DNA of 64,000 bases, taken from positions 310,001 to 374,000 of the forward strand of contig NC_089439.1 in NCBI RefSeq assembly GCF_026210795.1. Reading direction: 5' to 3'. Of the stretch, positions 48,770 to 62,226 are shown piece after piece. The DNA is from Rhizophagus irregularis. Lineage: Eukaryota; Glomeromycota; Glomeromycetes; Glomerales; Glomeraceae. The notes under the pieces are model-generated. The model was not told the origin of the DNA, did not search any database, and saw only the letters and a program-made list of their open reading frames with translations. Each line of letters begins with the position of its first letter. Within the stretch, counting starts at the first letter, position 1. Position numbers and translations under genes: made by a program.

Positions 48770-51700
48770 ATGAGTGATGATATTATAATCGACATTTCTA
48801 CTCCGGAAAGTGGAGTAAAAGGTGAACAAATGATTTGCTCTTTAAGTTTGAAATGTGTTGCAACTTGGAACGGAAAAGATGAAAAGATTAGTATTTGGCA
48901 GAAATCATCATCGGCCAATGAAGATATAGAATTAAACGTGTTAATTGAGAAATTGTCATCTATCACAAATATTAATTTTCACAAATTGGTCGAGTTAGTT
49001 GACATCTCTGATGAAAAATTATTGATTCTTGAATTAGAGAGTGATGATTGTAATCCATACAGAGGTTAGTAATTCAAAATTGATCCCTATAGTTGATAGA
49101 AGGTTATTATTTAAACCTTTCTCTTTCCTGTTACGCTAACACATCTTTTTCATTAGTTGTGTATGACTTGAATTATCAACGGTCCCTAATACATAAATAC
49201 ACACCTCATATATTTGTAAAATGGAAATTTTTGGAAAATGGAAATTTGTTAACGATGCATCATGAGCATAGTAATAAATCACGCTTGAAGATTGAACTAT
49301 ACTTTATTGAAAATGGATCATTCAAATTAAAAAGATCATATTTCATCTTGACTAATTATTACGATAATTCTTATTTGTTTTCACAAGGACAACTTATGCA
49401 TGGATCAAAATATTTACGACAATGGAATGTAATTAATGGTAGTGAAGATTTTGATCATCAATATTATTTGGGTTGCTCAAAATCGGTTCAAGTTTGTTTT
49501 AATGAAAGTTTATTGGCGGTTAGAAAGTTGAATAATTCTCTCATAATATACTCCAAAAAAACTGGTATGGCCTTTTTTCAGCGTCTTCAAGTTAAGATAA
49601 AGGATATTGGCTTTTGTAAAGAATCTGATTTGTTAATTGTTCAAGAAGATAATGAAAGTAATATAGACGGGTTCAATTACCATTTCATAGATCCTTATTT
49701 TGGAAATATACTTTATACACAGCCAATCAAAAGTAAACACAAACAGTTGATAATACATGAAAATGTGATTAGCATTGTTGATAATAGTGTGCAGATTGAA
49801 AATATATTCGAAAATACAAAGGAACAACTATACAGAGAGATGTCCACTCACCTTTTGTTATCTATGACCAATAGCGCATCAATTATTCGTGGTTGTAAGG
49901 GTGAAACCAAAGAATTTAGCAAGTGTAATGAGTGTGATGAGTATGTCGAAGTCTCTTCAACATTATTAACATGGAAAATTTATAAAAGTGAAAGAAAACT
50001 TTCCGCAAATATAAATTCTCAAGAGATCGATTGCATAATCCTTGATGAGAGACTTTCTAATATCTTTTACTTTTATATGTTGCCAAATGATGATATAGTT
50101 ATACATACAAATCATTATGGGATAATTTTTACTCTTAATAATCAAAATAAAATAGAACTATTATTTTTTTCTCAACTTTCTATTGATGACGAGCACCATT
50201 ATAGTTATGAGAATGATTCATTTGAAATAATTTTCAATAAATTTACGAATCAACCTATTATCATAGAAATGATTGTAAATTACCTCGACGATATCACAAA
50301 ATTTACCTTATACGCTTCATATATTTTGCAAGCTGCAATTAAATGTCGCAAAGGTGATATAATTGATCACATCATTGAAAAATGTATAGATCATTATAAT
50401 AAAAATCCAGAAAATATTCATTTATTCAAAATTGTAACTAACCATATTTCAGAAATTCGAAAATATAATCATTATTATGTAAAAAAGTTTTTCAATTATA
50501 CTACTTTAATTAAGGCTCCTCAAAAAATTCAATGCGAAGAAGTTACTGGACAAAGAAAATTTTTTTTACCTATATTTATACTTTTCGAATATCATCATCT
50601 TTATGGATTTACTCATGATACTGATGCTAATTCTTATTTGCTTAAATCAACATTTTTTCTAAATATTATTCGTTCATTAAGAGATAATTCATATTCTTTA
50701 TACAATTATTTATTAAAGCCATTTTCTAAAAAACGATCAGCTATTAAATTATATATTCCTTTACCACAATTTGCATCTTACAATACAAATTATAATCCTG
50801 TCAAAGAATTCTTTTTGGGACCCGAAAAAAATGAATTTTTAAAGTTAAAAGATTCTCATTTTTATTCAGATTGGAATGGAGAAGCTCTGCTTAATTTTAA
50901 ATGGAAAAAGTTTGGAAGATTTTATTATTATATAAACTGGCTTGTGTACATTGCCTTTCTCATAACATTTTCCCTGGCGATACATGGAAATTTTCAAAAA
51001 GTCTTTTTTATAATTTCTGCTATTCTGGGATTTTTTCAATTACTATTTTTTGAAGTTCGCCAATTTTTGTGGAATATGAAGAAATATTTTTTTAGTATAT
51101 GGAATTGGTTTGGTAAAGTGTAATGACTTTAAAAATTTTAAATTATATATATGCATTCATTTATTTACTTAATTTATTATATTTCTTTTAGATCTAATTG
51201 CGTATATTTTGCCAATTGTAATTTCAATTCGATGGTTAATGAATCATCCCTTACCTGCTTGGGTTTCATCCGTTTCAATTTTCTTTTTAGAATTGAGATT
51301 TATATTTTATTTAAGAGTATTTGAACAATTTTGTATTTATTTTGCAATAATCATTGGCGTTGCAAGAAATACTATCTCTTTTTTTGTTATTCTAGCCTTT
51401 ATCATTATTGTGTACACTCATGCATTTATTGTACTTAGTAATCATAATAATTTTTTTGATTCTTTTTTGGCTATATATAAATTAATGACAGGTATTTGTA
51501 TATCTTTTTTATACTAAAAAAAAAAATATTTATTTGATACGGATTTAATTTTTTTTTCTTTATACAAATGTAGGAGATACTACAAATTTAGAATTTCAAA
51601 AGAATCCAGAGCTTATTGTTATTTGGATTTCATTTTCAGTTTTCACAGTTATTTACCTTTTAAATTTGTTTATTGGATTATTAAATGAAGAAATTCAAAA

Positions 51701-52438
51701 AATTGATAAAAAAACTTTGTTTTTACATCAAAGAGCTGAGGTATTGAATTTTTATATAATAAAATGTATTAATTTGAAATTTTTTTTTATTTAAACTCAC
51801 TTTTTTAAACTTTTTTTCAAATAGATACTTGCTGAAATTGAATTATTTAATTTGTTTCCTTCTCAAAGAAGATTGAAATCTTGGTTTCCTGATCATATGT
51901 AAGTTAATTTTTGCAAATTCATTAATATTTATCTTATAACACATGTTAAAATCTATCTTTATTTTTCTTTAGTTATTATTATGTAAATGTTGATGAATTG
52001 CAAAGAAAGTTGAATGAAATAAATAGTAGTGATACATATAAAGATAGTCCTTATAAGCCAATTATTCATCCAGATCTTTTAGATCTTATAACATGCAAGA
52101 TTACAAATTCAATAGAAAATGGTACATATAATTCAATTTCAGAGAGAATTAATTTTAGTCTATTAAAAAATAAGGGTCAGATATCAATTACTCTTAAATT
52201 TAAAGGAAAAAAGTTGATAGATTATATTGATCATATTGTTATGGATAATGATGATGATGATAAAGATGGTAAAGAATTTAAAAATATGAATTTAGAAGAA
52301 AATAATATTCAAGATTATTTGAAATCAATTCAAAATATTATAAAATCAAATGTCTCAAAAAATAAGCATTATTTAAATATTACACTTGAATTTAAAGGTG
52401 CGAGATTAGTGAAATATGAAAGTCAGGTTGCTGATTAA
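48770..52438 (+). CDS. TRP-like ion transport protein with large N-terminal domain
   Basis: Six exons: 48770-49064, 49157-51112, 51192-51491, 51574-51740, 51825-51898 and 51973-52438; about 1085 residues, phases consistent. Residues 1-600 look like a soluble, WD40-like beta-rich domain (short repeats such as SIWQKSS, LIIYSKKTG, RQWNVINGS), with a CNECDEY cysteine pair. About six hydrophobic segments follow from residue 692: YINWLVYIAFLITFSLAI, FFIISAILGFFQLLFF, IAYILPIVISI, FLELRFIFYLR and ISFFVILAFIIIVYTHAFIV. Then comes a pore-like re-entrant stretch FDSFLAIYKLMTGDT and a last helix IYLLNLFIGLLNEEI, which resembles the S6 of TRP channels. The cytosolic tail holds two similar blocks (ITLKFKGKKLIDY and ITLEFKGARLVKY). 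It should act as a cation channel in a membrane; ion and trigger cannot be read from sequence. Exon junctions were chosen by frame (donor GTAAAG at 51113). Confidence 0.82.
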
Positions 52439-53768
52439 CTTAGCATAGTATGATATTGTTTATAGATCAAACCAGAGTTTTGTATTAATTATTAGTATAT
52501 ATGATTAACTATTCTTATATATAGTGATATGATTATTTTGATTTTTGTATATGCACTGAATTATTAAAGATATTTTCTATATAACATTTAAATTTAAACA
52601 AATAAAAAATGAAAGAGTAATATAAATTAGGTTAATATTTATGGTATTAAAAATTAAAATTCATAAATGAATTATATACTAATTATATGATAATAAATAT
52701 TACTGTATTTAATCAGTATAGCTGTTACATTTTGTTCTGGATTATTGTATTTTCAAGCTTTCTATCTACTTTATGGTAATTGGTAAGTAATTTAATTCCG
52801 TCTGTACCCTATTTTCTACTATAAATCTTCATTATATCAATTTTAGTGATGCAAAATAAAATTATGTAATATGCTGCTATGTGAAATTTACTTTTAATGT
52901 TATATTGCAAAATCATAACTTTTCATTACTCTTTATAATTTGTGGAAACAAGCTATGTATTAGTAAATTGAATAGGAAAAAGAGGAGCATGAATTATTGG
53001 TATTCTAAAGTTTAATAATTTGTTGAGATGTCTACAATCAGTCCGATCAGCTGTACAGAAAAATCAAGCCATTTTGAATCTGACTTATTGTAAAAATTCT
53101 TAGTAAATATTCAAATTTGCGGTTGTAAACTTAATGGCCCAAAGAATCATTTTCAATTGATATATCGCGAGAAATTAAATTTTTCGCGGTGCACTTTTAA
53201 ATAGTAATTGAAATTTCTATAGAAAAATCTTCACTAATGATTTTTACTATGGAGCAATTCCTATGTTTGTGATCGGAGACACCCCAATAATTTGTAAAGG
53301 AGTATAGTAAACTTTATAAACTTATATTTAAATTTACAAAACTCTATTTAAGCTTGAATATTCAAAATTACAAAAAGTTCCTACTAGTGTCAAATAGCAA
53401 TTATGAAAATTAAATTTATTCTTTTATTTATTTTGATTTTATCCAACCAAATTTTATGTGATATATGAATTGGTTTATTAATTCATAAAATTTTGTTTAA
53501 TTACAAACTGATTTAATTATATAAAGAAAAGTTTACTAATAAATAAAAACTAGTAAATAGATAATGATAAAATATTTCAATGAAAAATCAAATATAATAT
53601 TTCCCTATAAGTCCGAAATATGTTATAAGATAAAATAATCTTATGTTTATTATTTAATATACTCTTTAGACTTTTAAATTATAATTCGCAGAAAATGATC
53701 ATAACTTATAATCTATATTGAAAAAATAAGAATGAGTGATGTGACAAATAAAGTAACAAAGCATTATA
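52439..53768. other. Intergenic between converging genes
   Basis: AT-rich with no gene. 53470-53550 (TTTTGTTTAATTACAAACTG) matches the 3' flanks of the other array-kinase loci and was copied with the pseudogene. Confidence 0.4.
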
Positions 53769-56700
53769 TTACAACTTTGTAAAATCAGTAATCTCTACTG
53801 AATTATTATTAACATTATCATCATATTTTAAGTTTTTTATAAAAGGATTAAGTAATCGAAATGTATAAATAGCTTGTGCATGAAAAGTAAATGATTTGCC
53901 AATTCTGATTGGTAAATGTTTTGCCTTTCTATATTCTTATGTCTCTTCAAATTGCTTATTATAATATAATTTTTTCAATTGATTCTTTTATTTTAATATA
54001 ATTCGGTCTATCATTTTTGATTTGTATCCAACATTTTTTTCATTAAATCAATATAACATTTTGGCAGGTCTATATGTTTAGTTTTGAGCATGATCAGCAT
54101 AAATATTTTTTTCGTCAATATCGATTTTTCTACATAGTCCCAAATACTCTCTTTTGTAAATAATAATATTTCCTACATGAGAATCTCGATTAACCATTTG
54201 TCCTTGAATTTCAATAAGACCTTTAATAATATCAGTTAATGCTTTTAATCCATTATACCAACCAAAATTTTTGTATAAAAATTTCCACCTTCTGCATATT
54301 CAAGAACCATAATGTACTCTTTTGTACTTGGATTTTGAGAAATTCCATATATTTTAAGAATATTATATATTTTTTGATTTGAATAATGTATTAATATATA
54401 TTTATGTATTTTTATATTAGGCAAACTTAATTTTTCGCTTCTCATATCACGGTCGGGTCAGTTTTTGTTGAAAAAAAATTTTTTTTTATATCATTATTTA
54501 ATATACCGGGTAAATTTTAAAAGTTTAAAAAAAAAATTTCATATGAATTTTACACACAAAATTTTTTGAATAAAAAATTAAAAGCCGAGTTGCCTGGTCA
54601 TTTTCAAAATTGTTATGTTATGAGTACCGAAATATTAAGTTTACATGGTCTTTTTTTGTAAAAATATTTAAATAATAAAAAAATTTCATACCTCATTTAT
54701 AAACTTATCAAGAAAATTTTGTGAATTATGTAATCATTTTAAAGCAACTCTTGTATTCGGCTTTCTTTTCCAACCTTTGTAGTCAAAGTCGTTATTATAT
54801 AATAAACCTTTTTCCCATAATGATGAATATACTGTAGAAAAACCACCTTTACCTATTTCTTCAATATCATAAAACTGATCATATGGTATCCATTCAAACA
54901 TCGTATAAGATTCAAGGAAATCATAATTAATACTTATGTTTTGTTTGCACGATATACAATTTTTATTATTTATTTCAAATTGATTACTGTATTTTTCACC
55001 ACATTTTCCACAATAATATTTAAGTTGAAGAACTAAAATAAAATAGTTTGTGTTTGGATTTTGAGATAATCCATAGCATTGAATATCTTTCAGATATGAT
55101 TCAACCTATCAAAATAGAAAGAAATTAATCTAATCTTAATATTCGATTTAAATTCGTAAAAAATTTAAATACCTCATCAGTAATACTTTACGAATTATGC
55201 AAATATTTTAAACCAACTTTTATATATGATTTTCTCATTATTATATTTTTATTTGTGTAAGTTAAAGGATCATCTTTCAATATTGTTGTAGCAACTAGCA
55301 AGTTCACATTCTCTATCTATCTCTTTAATCTCAATGAGATTATTATATAGTATCCATTTAAATACTGTATCACGATAATTAACTGCTTTTTTTGAATGTA
55401 ATTATCAATTTTTTCATTTCCACTAGTCCAATATGTAAAATTCTTTTTTGATTTTTTTTGATTGACTTATTTGACATAGTTTACAATACCTATTGAAACG
55501 TTCTTCGTATTTATTGCTTCATACATCACAATAATAGTCAGATTATTTATTATCAAAAGCCAAAATAAAAACTTTGGCATTTTGATTATAAGATATTCCA
55601 TAACTTTCATATTTTATAATGATATTTTCTTTTATAATTTTCATAATCTATTAAGTATAATTCGACCTAAAAAAAAAAAATTCATTATAATTAAATTCAT
55701 AGGAAGATTTAATATCTTATTCGTAAATTCGTCTTGTAAGTCATATAAAAATTATAGTGGAACTTTTTCATGTGATGTTCTCATCCATTTACTTTAAACT
55801 TTATTATAATATAATGGACTATCCCTCCATATTGCTGTAGTCAAACAATTATTTCCTATTTTAATAAGTATTTTCGTGATTATTACCACATTTATCGCAA
55901 TGATGAATTGATGATGCTATAAATATTATTAAAAACCAGAATAAAATCTTTTGTATCTGGATTTTGAGCTAGTCTATTATCCTTGAAACTCTATTAAATA
56001 TGATTCAATCTACAAAAATACAAAAAAAAAAATATTAATATACAAATATTACGGATATGTGTATAGAAGACTTCAATACCTTATTTGTAAATTCGTCAGT
56101 TATATTTTGTAAGTCACATAAAATCTTTATGTAACTTTTTCATGCGTACAATAGTCCTTATCCATTAATTTCTTACTTCATTATGATGTAATGGACCAAC
56201 CTTCCATATTGTTGTAATCAAACAATTATTTCCTATTTCTTTAATATAAATAAACTCATTATACGGTATCCATTCAAATATTGTTTCTTTCGTACTTTAA
56301 TTGCCTTTCTTTTAATCATTTAATTAGCTCTAATCCAGTTTTTTAACATCATTTTTTAAATAATCTATTTGACATGGTTTACACAAGTTTTCATTTAACA
56401 TACCATATTAATTATTTATATTTTTACCACATTTTTACAAAAATAGTGTAAATAAATATTACTAAAAACCAGAATATGAACCTTTGTGTCTGGACTAGTG
56501 CTCCGCAAAATTCGGGTCTAACCCGGATAATTCAACCCGAGTGAATTTTAAATCGGGTTGGTATTAACAATTTTAATAACCCGTGACCTGCATGACCCGA
56601 CCCGTCGGGTCGGGTCATTCATTTCCTTGACTCGGGTTTTGACCCGAATTAGACCCGGATGATAATTAAAATCACTGATCACATATTGATTACGCGTTAA

Positions 56701-57785
56701 TATTGACTACGTTTATATAATATTGTTAGACGAATGAGGTAGTATATCCCCACTTAGCAAAAATGGCTAGAGACTACCTTGCAATTACAGGTATGTATAT
56801 GAATTATTGTTATTAATTATTAACATTATATTAACTAATAAGTTGATTTTGATGATTAATAAAGCCCATTAGAAAGAGTATTTTCCAGTGGAACCGATTT
56901 GATAGCTGCAAAAAGATGTAGTCTTTAAACACATGCATGTTCTAATTGTATCTGCTTTAAATCCTGGCAGACGCAAAATATAGTCAAATTTCTGTTAAAG
57001 CAAGTGATTTTATAGTTCAAATATAAATAGGAATTGAAGATATCGTTAAATTCGTGCTTAGCATTAATTTTAATAAGAAAAAGTTGTGAGACCTATATGA
57101 TTATCTTGTAGATCAATTGCCTTGCATTAATGAAAAAATTATATTTGAAAAAAATATTTCTGACATATTACTAAGAGTACAGTATATTATCCAATATATA
57201 TATTGAAAATTACTAAAATTTCAGGTTTAACCCGGGTTATTTGAATTAAATATATTCAGGTCAGGTCAAAATTGGATCATTTCTATTTTTGCCGGGTCGA
57301 GTCGGATATATTCTCCAAGCCCGACCGAATCCGACCCGGTAGGAGCACTAGTCTGGACTTTGAGATATTCCATAATTCCATAATTATAGGATATTCCATT
57401 CATATTTAATAAATATGATTAAATCAAAAAAATTAGTACTTATTTAACATTTAATTAAATTAATATAGAAATTTAATACCTTATTTGCAAATTCAATTGT
57501 AATATTTTGTAAGTCATAAAAATCTTAATCCAACTTTTTCATAGGATGTTTTTATCCATTCATTTTCTTTTTTATCATAAAATAATGAATCATTCTTCAA
57601 TATTGCTGTAGTCAACAATTATCTCCTATTTCTTTAATATCAATAAACTTATTATACGATATCCATTCATTTTCTTGAATGAAATTATCAATTATTTTAT
57701 TTCAATGGTCCAATTTGCAAAATTTTCTGCAATAATTTTCTTCCCAGTAGTCAAATCGCCGAAATCTACAAAGTCAAATTCCATT
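53769..57785 (-). pseudogene. Third array-kinase locus, dead, split by a hAT-like insertion
   Basis: The ATG at 57785 begins MEFDFVDFGDLTTGKKIIAE, the family's first exon. Further units can be followed at about 57700-57480, 56490-56080, 55980-55700, 55575-55170 and 55100-54690, then the kinase C-lobe from 54400 to the stop at 53769 (tail LLNPF, EITDFTKL). The unit near 54840 keeps GKGGFSTVYS and VALK but its next Cys codon is TGA. HRD has become NRD near 54193, and DFG and most of the C-lobe are lost to deletions. Stops and shifts occur in nearly every unit. A hAT-like element fills 56496-57350. The original gene probably had five or so units, like the 9405 paralogue. Confidence 0.82.
56496..57350. 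mobile_element. hAT-like non-autonomous element (855 bp) with 8-bp target duplication
   Basis: Ends TAGTGCTCC and GGAGCACTA, with CCGGGT/ACCCG-rich subterminal sequence on both sides. The direct repeat GTCTGGAC flanks it exactly (56488-56495 and 57351-57358) and fits the hAT preference nTnnnnAn. Removing it restores the family motif GTCTGGA(C/T)TTTGAGATATTCC. There is no transposase ORF; the inside has a short AT-rich stretch only. Confidence 0.88.
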
Positions 57786-60358
57786 TGAATATTAATTATG
57801 AATGAAAAATATTTGCTCAACTTAAATAAATAGCCTAAAACATGTACAATAAACTAAATCTAGTTAACAAAGAAAATGATTTTTTATTTTGTGTAATGAG
57901 TTACTACGAACGTTCAACGTAAATATAATTAAAATTAGTCAATTATAATTAGGTAAAATTTTATTATACAATATTTTATTCAAAAATATTGCATATGATA
58001 AAATTCTGCTAATCTACTACCAAAGTTATTTTGACTTCGATTACCTTGTTGCATCCGTTGATCTTATAAGCTTAGATCTTCCGCCTCCAGACAACAATGG
58101 TTTCCGTACAGAAATGTAAATACTTCAACATGCTAAATATCTAAAAATCTAAAACAAGCTACCAATACCAAAAATAATAAAAACATTTTACAACTTACTA
58201 ATCTTTTTTTTTTTAAATTAATAATATAATTGAAATCCTAAAAACCTGTGATACTGCAAATATATAGTGGCAATATTTAAGTTCGAGAAATGTAATTTAA
58301 TCTTTTATTAAATAAAATATTTTATTATTGAATCATATGAAACAGTTAACATTTTCTTTATATAGAATTTAATACAATTTATTAAAAGTATTAATATAAA
58401 AAATAATTAACATTAATTGCATCTTTTTCATTTTTTCATTATTTTTTTTTGCAATTTTTTTTTAATAAGAGATTAAATTTAAATCAAATTGAATCTAAAA
58501 TTGAATCTTTTTTTTATTATAATTAGATGTATTAAAACTAATCTGCAAATTGTTAGATGAAATTTTTATTTATTATTATTAAATATATAAAAGAATTTAT
58601 TTATTAGATATTAAATATAATAAATAAAATAGGGATGATTGTAAATTTTTGGTTGGTGATACTAAAAAAAAAAAACTAAAAAATACAAAGGATTAGTAAT
58701 ATGGCAAACATATAAACCCTATGAGAAAGTACTATCATGCAAGAGAGCAAGGTGCATAGAGGTACCTCCTACAGTCACGTGCTATAGTTGTGAAATATCC
58801 ACACTAAACATAACAAATAGTTCTAAATACGATAAATAAATGATAAAATAAATCTAAAAACCTAAATGAAATCTTTATAATGAAACACCTACAAATTAAT
58901 CTAAAAATCTTAATCTAAAAATCTTAAAAATCTTAAAAACAATAAAATAAATTAAAATTCTAAATCCAATATCAAATCTAACACAATAAAAATAAACTAA
59001 TAAACTAAAATTCTAAAAAAATAAATAAAAAAACTTCACTCTGAACACTGCCACAAATATTCATCATAAAACAACTACAGAACCTCAGTTTCTCTCAGGC
59101 TACAGCTGGTCATTAGCAAAATATAATTTGCCTAGCAAACAGAGCCATGTACACATGAATTCCTTTCTCTTGTAAGAACATAAAATGATACTTACCCTAC
59201 CCAAAAGACCAAAGAAAAGAGTGAAAAAAAGAGAAATCACAAAGAAAAAAGAAAAATTCCAAAGAAGTGAGGGAAATCCCAGACATCCACGTTTTCCAGA
59301 CATGGACTGAGAAGTTCCAAAAGTTATAGTAATACCATAAATCGTAAATTTTTCCGAAAAATAATTTAAAAAGATGATAGATTATTATGGATTATTATAG
59401 ATAATTAGGCTAAAGAAAAGAGAGGAGACCAAAAAGAAAGTAGCAATAAAATTTGTATATGATTTTATCTTTATATAACTTTTTCATCATATATGGTATG
59501 AGTCAAAATGTGTTATTTGGTTTATTATGCAATCAACCTACTCATCTGATGTATTGAATGACTGTTATAAAATGGTTAATCATGATGAGTCAATTGAGTC
59601 ATAATTGTCTATGGGCATGTGATCTGAGACACTTTTCTGATTATAGTAAAATATTTGTCACCCTGTGTACATAATTTAACGTGTACGCGCTATATAGTAC
59701 TATACAATTTTGACCAATACAGCTTGCCATATAGTTTTTACTGTGTACGAAATCATATTTGTCAAACCATTATTTGCTTCAATGATTTTTCCACAACTGA
59801 GATGACTTTATACAATTTTATTCTAGAAATTCTTAAAATATCTTCGATATAATTATGACTGAAAATACTGAAATGAATATTCATTTAATAGATGGATATG
59901 ATAGAATAGCAATTAGTACTACGTATAACCTTAAGATGGAAAATATCAGTAATAAAAGTATGTTAGATATATGGATTACGATAAATTTTGATTTTTTGAC
60001 TCAGTTTTTTTACATATAGTAGACTTGGTGGTTATAATCATTGTTATCACCATTATCTGATTGGTATAAATGTCCAAAGTCGATGGTAGTGATTGTGAAG
60101 ATTCAATGGTTGGGTTATTTGCTAGAATTTTAATTTGGTCCACCAACAACACAACAACACCATGACAAACAATTGTTAGAAGGGTATTCTTTGAAGTTTG
60201 GACATTTCTTGTTGATTTGTGAAAATGATCGCTAATTTCTTTTCGCCGTTATTAGCTGACAGCAACGTATCACGTTGCCATCAAATGATACTAGCAGTTA
60301 CCGTAACTAAAAACAGGTGATTCAGAAACACAATTTTGAAATCTCTGAAAAGCCTATA
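57786..60358. other. Gene-poor AT-rich region
   Basis: 57840-57900 is the diverged promoter block of the array-kinase family (AACTAAATCTAGTTAACAAA). From 58100 on, only simple AT-rich DNA, A-runs and short random ORFs are visible. Confidence 0.4.
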
Positions 60359-60824
60359 CAGTCAGACCCCATACAGTCACACCCTATACAGTCACACCTC
60401 TTTATAAGAACTCGATTTTGAGAAACGGTTTTAAATACTATCAAATTACCCCTCTATAATCACAATTTGACTATAATCACTATCACCGCATAATCCCAAA
60501 CGGATATATCATTTCTATTAGTGATTAGACCTCTATTAATCACATCATAATTTCGGCCAAAAGCAATTTCGCCCAGAATTACAAAACATATAATTTTTTC
60601 TTTCCTTTTTAGGAATTAATGTTACAACACAAAATCGGCAAAAAAATTTTTTGTGGAACGGCTATCACCAAAAAAGGAAATATCCATAGTGATCACATAA
60701 TTTTATAAATTATAATTTACTAATTTTGGCCAAAATTAAGATATAGTACCTGTATATAAGCACACCCCTATACAATCACTAATTTTATGGGAACCAATTA
60801 GGTGACTATATGGGGGTCTGACTG
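60359..60824. mobile_element. pogo/Tc1-like inverted-repeat element, TA target (466 bp)
   Basis: Left end CAGTCAGACCCCATACAGTC, right end reverse-complemented CAGTCAGACCCCCATATAGT, flanked by TA on both sides (60357-60358 and 60825-60826). Subterminal copies of ATACAGTCACACC at the left end. No ORF. The right 250 bp recur inverted at 63750-64000. Confidence 0.85.
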
Positions 60825-60948
60825 TACATATCTACAAAGTATTAGGTATAATATTCACCACGTAAAAACAAGTTTTCAAGCTATAAAGTTACGTGTTTTT
60901 TTGAAGATTTCCTCTAATTTCGTTTGTTTTTTTTTTTATAGATTTTTA

Positions 60949-62114
60949 ATGGCCAAAACTGTAGCTGAGGATCTCAAATGGCGTGTAATATTCTTGTATA
61001 GTGATGGATATTCAAGAAAACAAATTGCAAAATTACTTTATATTGGGGAAACATTAGTTAACAAAGTTATAAATACGTACGCAAAGTGGGGATGTGTTGT
61101 AAACCCATGGAGGCGTCTATCAGGAAAGAAAAAGGTTTTCAATAGCTAGAAGTGATATGAATGTGAGAATAATTTGTAATAGTAAAACTTATTTGCATCA
61201 GAATATACATTAATACCAAATCATATATTAGATATTGCATGAAATTGTTCATGATCATGTTGATTATTATCTTGATGAATATATTGAGAAATGCAAGCAC
61301 GAACTGGAAAACGTGTTTCTATTCCAACTCTATGGAGATCATTGGCTTATTGTGGTATAACTCGTAAAAAGGTAAATTTTTTTATTTTTAATAATAAATA
61401 ATATAAAAATACTAATCATTCAATTCATTATTATTTTAGTTGCATAAGGCTGCTTCTGAGAGAAATGAATTGTTAAGAAGTGCATTTATTGCAACTATAG
61501 GTCGTTATAGAACTGATCAATTGGTATTTATGGATAAATCATCAAATGATGAACGTACTTTGATGCGTTTATATGGTTATTCTGAAATAAATTCAAGGGC
61601 AATAAAAAAAGTGGTTTTTGTTCGAGGTAAAAGGTATACTCTTTTACCTGCATTAACAGAACAAGGTATAATTGCTGTAGATATTATGGAAAGTAGTTGT
61701 ACCAAATAAAGATTTAAAGAATTTGTAATTTCACAAGTAGTAAGTATATTATTTTACATAATAACATTTTATAATAATATTTATGTTTAATAATTTATTA
61801 AATTTTAGCTGCCACAAATGAATCCTTTTCCAAGTACAAATAGTGTTTTAGTTCTTGATAATGCTAAAATACATCATGATCAAGAACTTCTTGATTATTT
61901 AAGTGCATTTGGGGTAAAAGTTGAATTTTTACCCCCTTATTCACCAGATCTTAACCCTATTGAAACTGCTTTTTCTACAATCAAACAATTTTTACAAAGA
62001 AATAGATATTTTGTAGAAGTTAGCTACAATCCTATTTATCCTTTACTTATAGCTTGTTCTCAAATTACATCTCAAATGGCAAAGGGTTATTTTAGAGGAT
62101 GTGGGTATTTTTAG
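60949..62114 (+). pseudogene. DDE-type (IS630/Tc1-like, DDE_3) transposase pseudogene
   Basis: ATG 60949 opens MAKTVAEDLKWRVIFLYSDG with an N-terminal helix-turn-helix (SRKQIAKLLYIGETLVNKVI). The frame breaks near 61135 (stop at 61149) and resumes in other frames (RSDMNV, ARTGKRVSIPTLWRSLAYCG). Two introns are recognisable, 61372-61439 and 61740-61808. The DDE core follows: VFMDKSSNDERTL (first Asp), VFVRGKRYTLLPAL, VLDNAKIHHDQELLDYL (second Asp) and PPYSPDLNPIETAFS (Glu). A TAA replaces a Lys codon in SSCTK*RFKEF near 61709. One frameshift and one nonsense change make it inactive, although all three catalytic residues survive. Intron-bearing copies of this family are common in glomeromycete genomes, from memory. 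Whether its own ends lie within 60.8-62.2 kb is unclear. Confidence 0.8.
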
Positions 62115-62226
62115 AAAATAAAAAAAAATCGTATAATATTAGAATAGAATAATATTTTTTGTAATAACAAAAAAAAAAATAGAATTTTTTATAAAATTTA
62201 TTGATAAAACAATAAATGTTCAGATT

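Noticed and set aside
59100..59303. 67-codon minus ORF rich in Phe/Leu
   Set aside because: Hydrophobic translation of an A/G-rich stretch; no start context or homologue evident.
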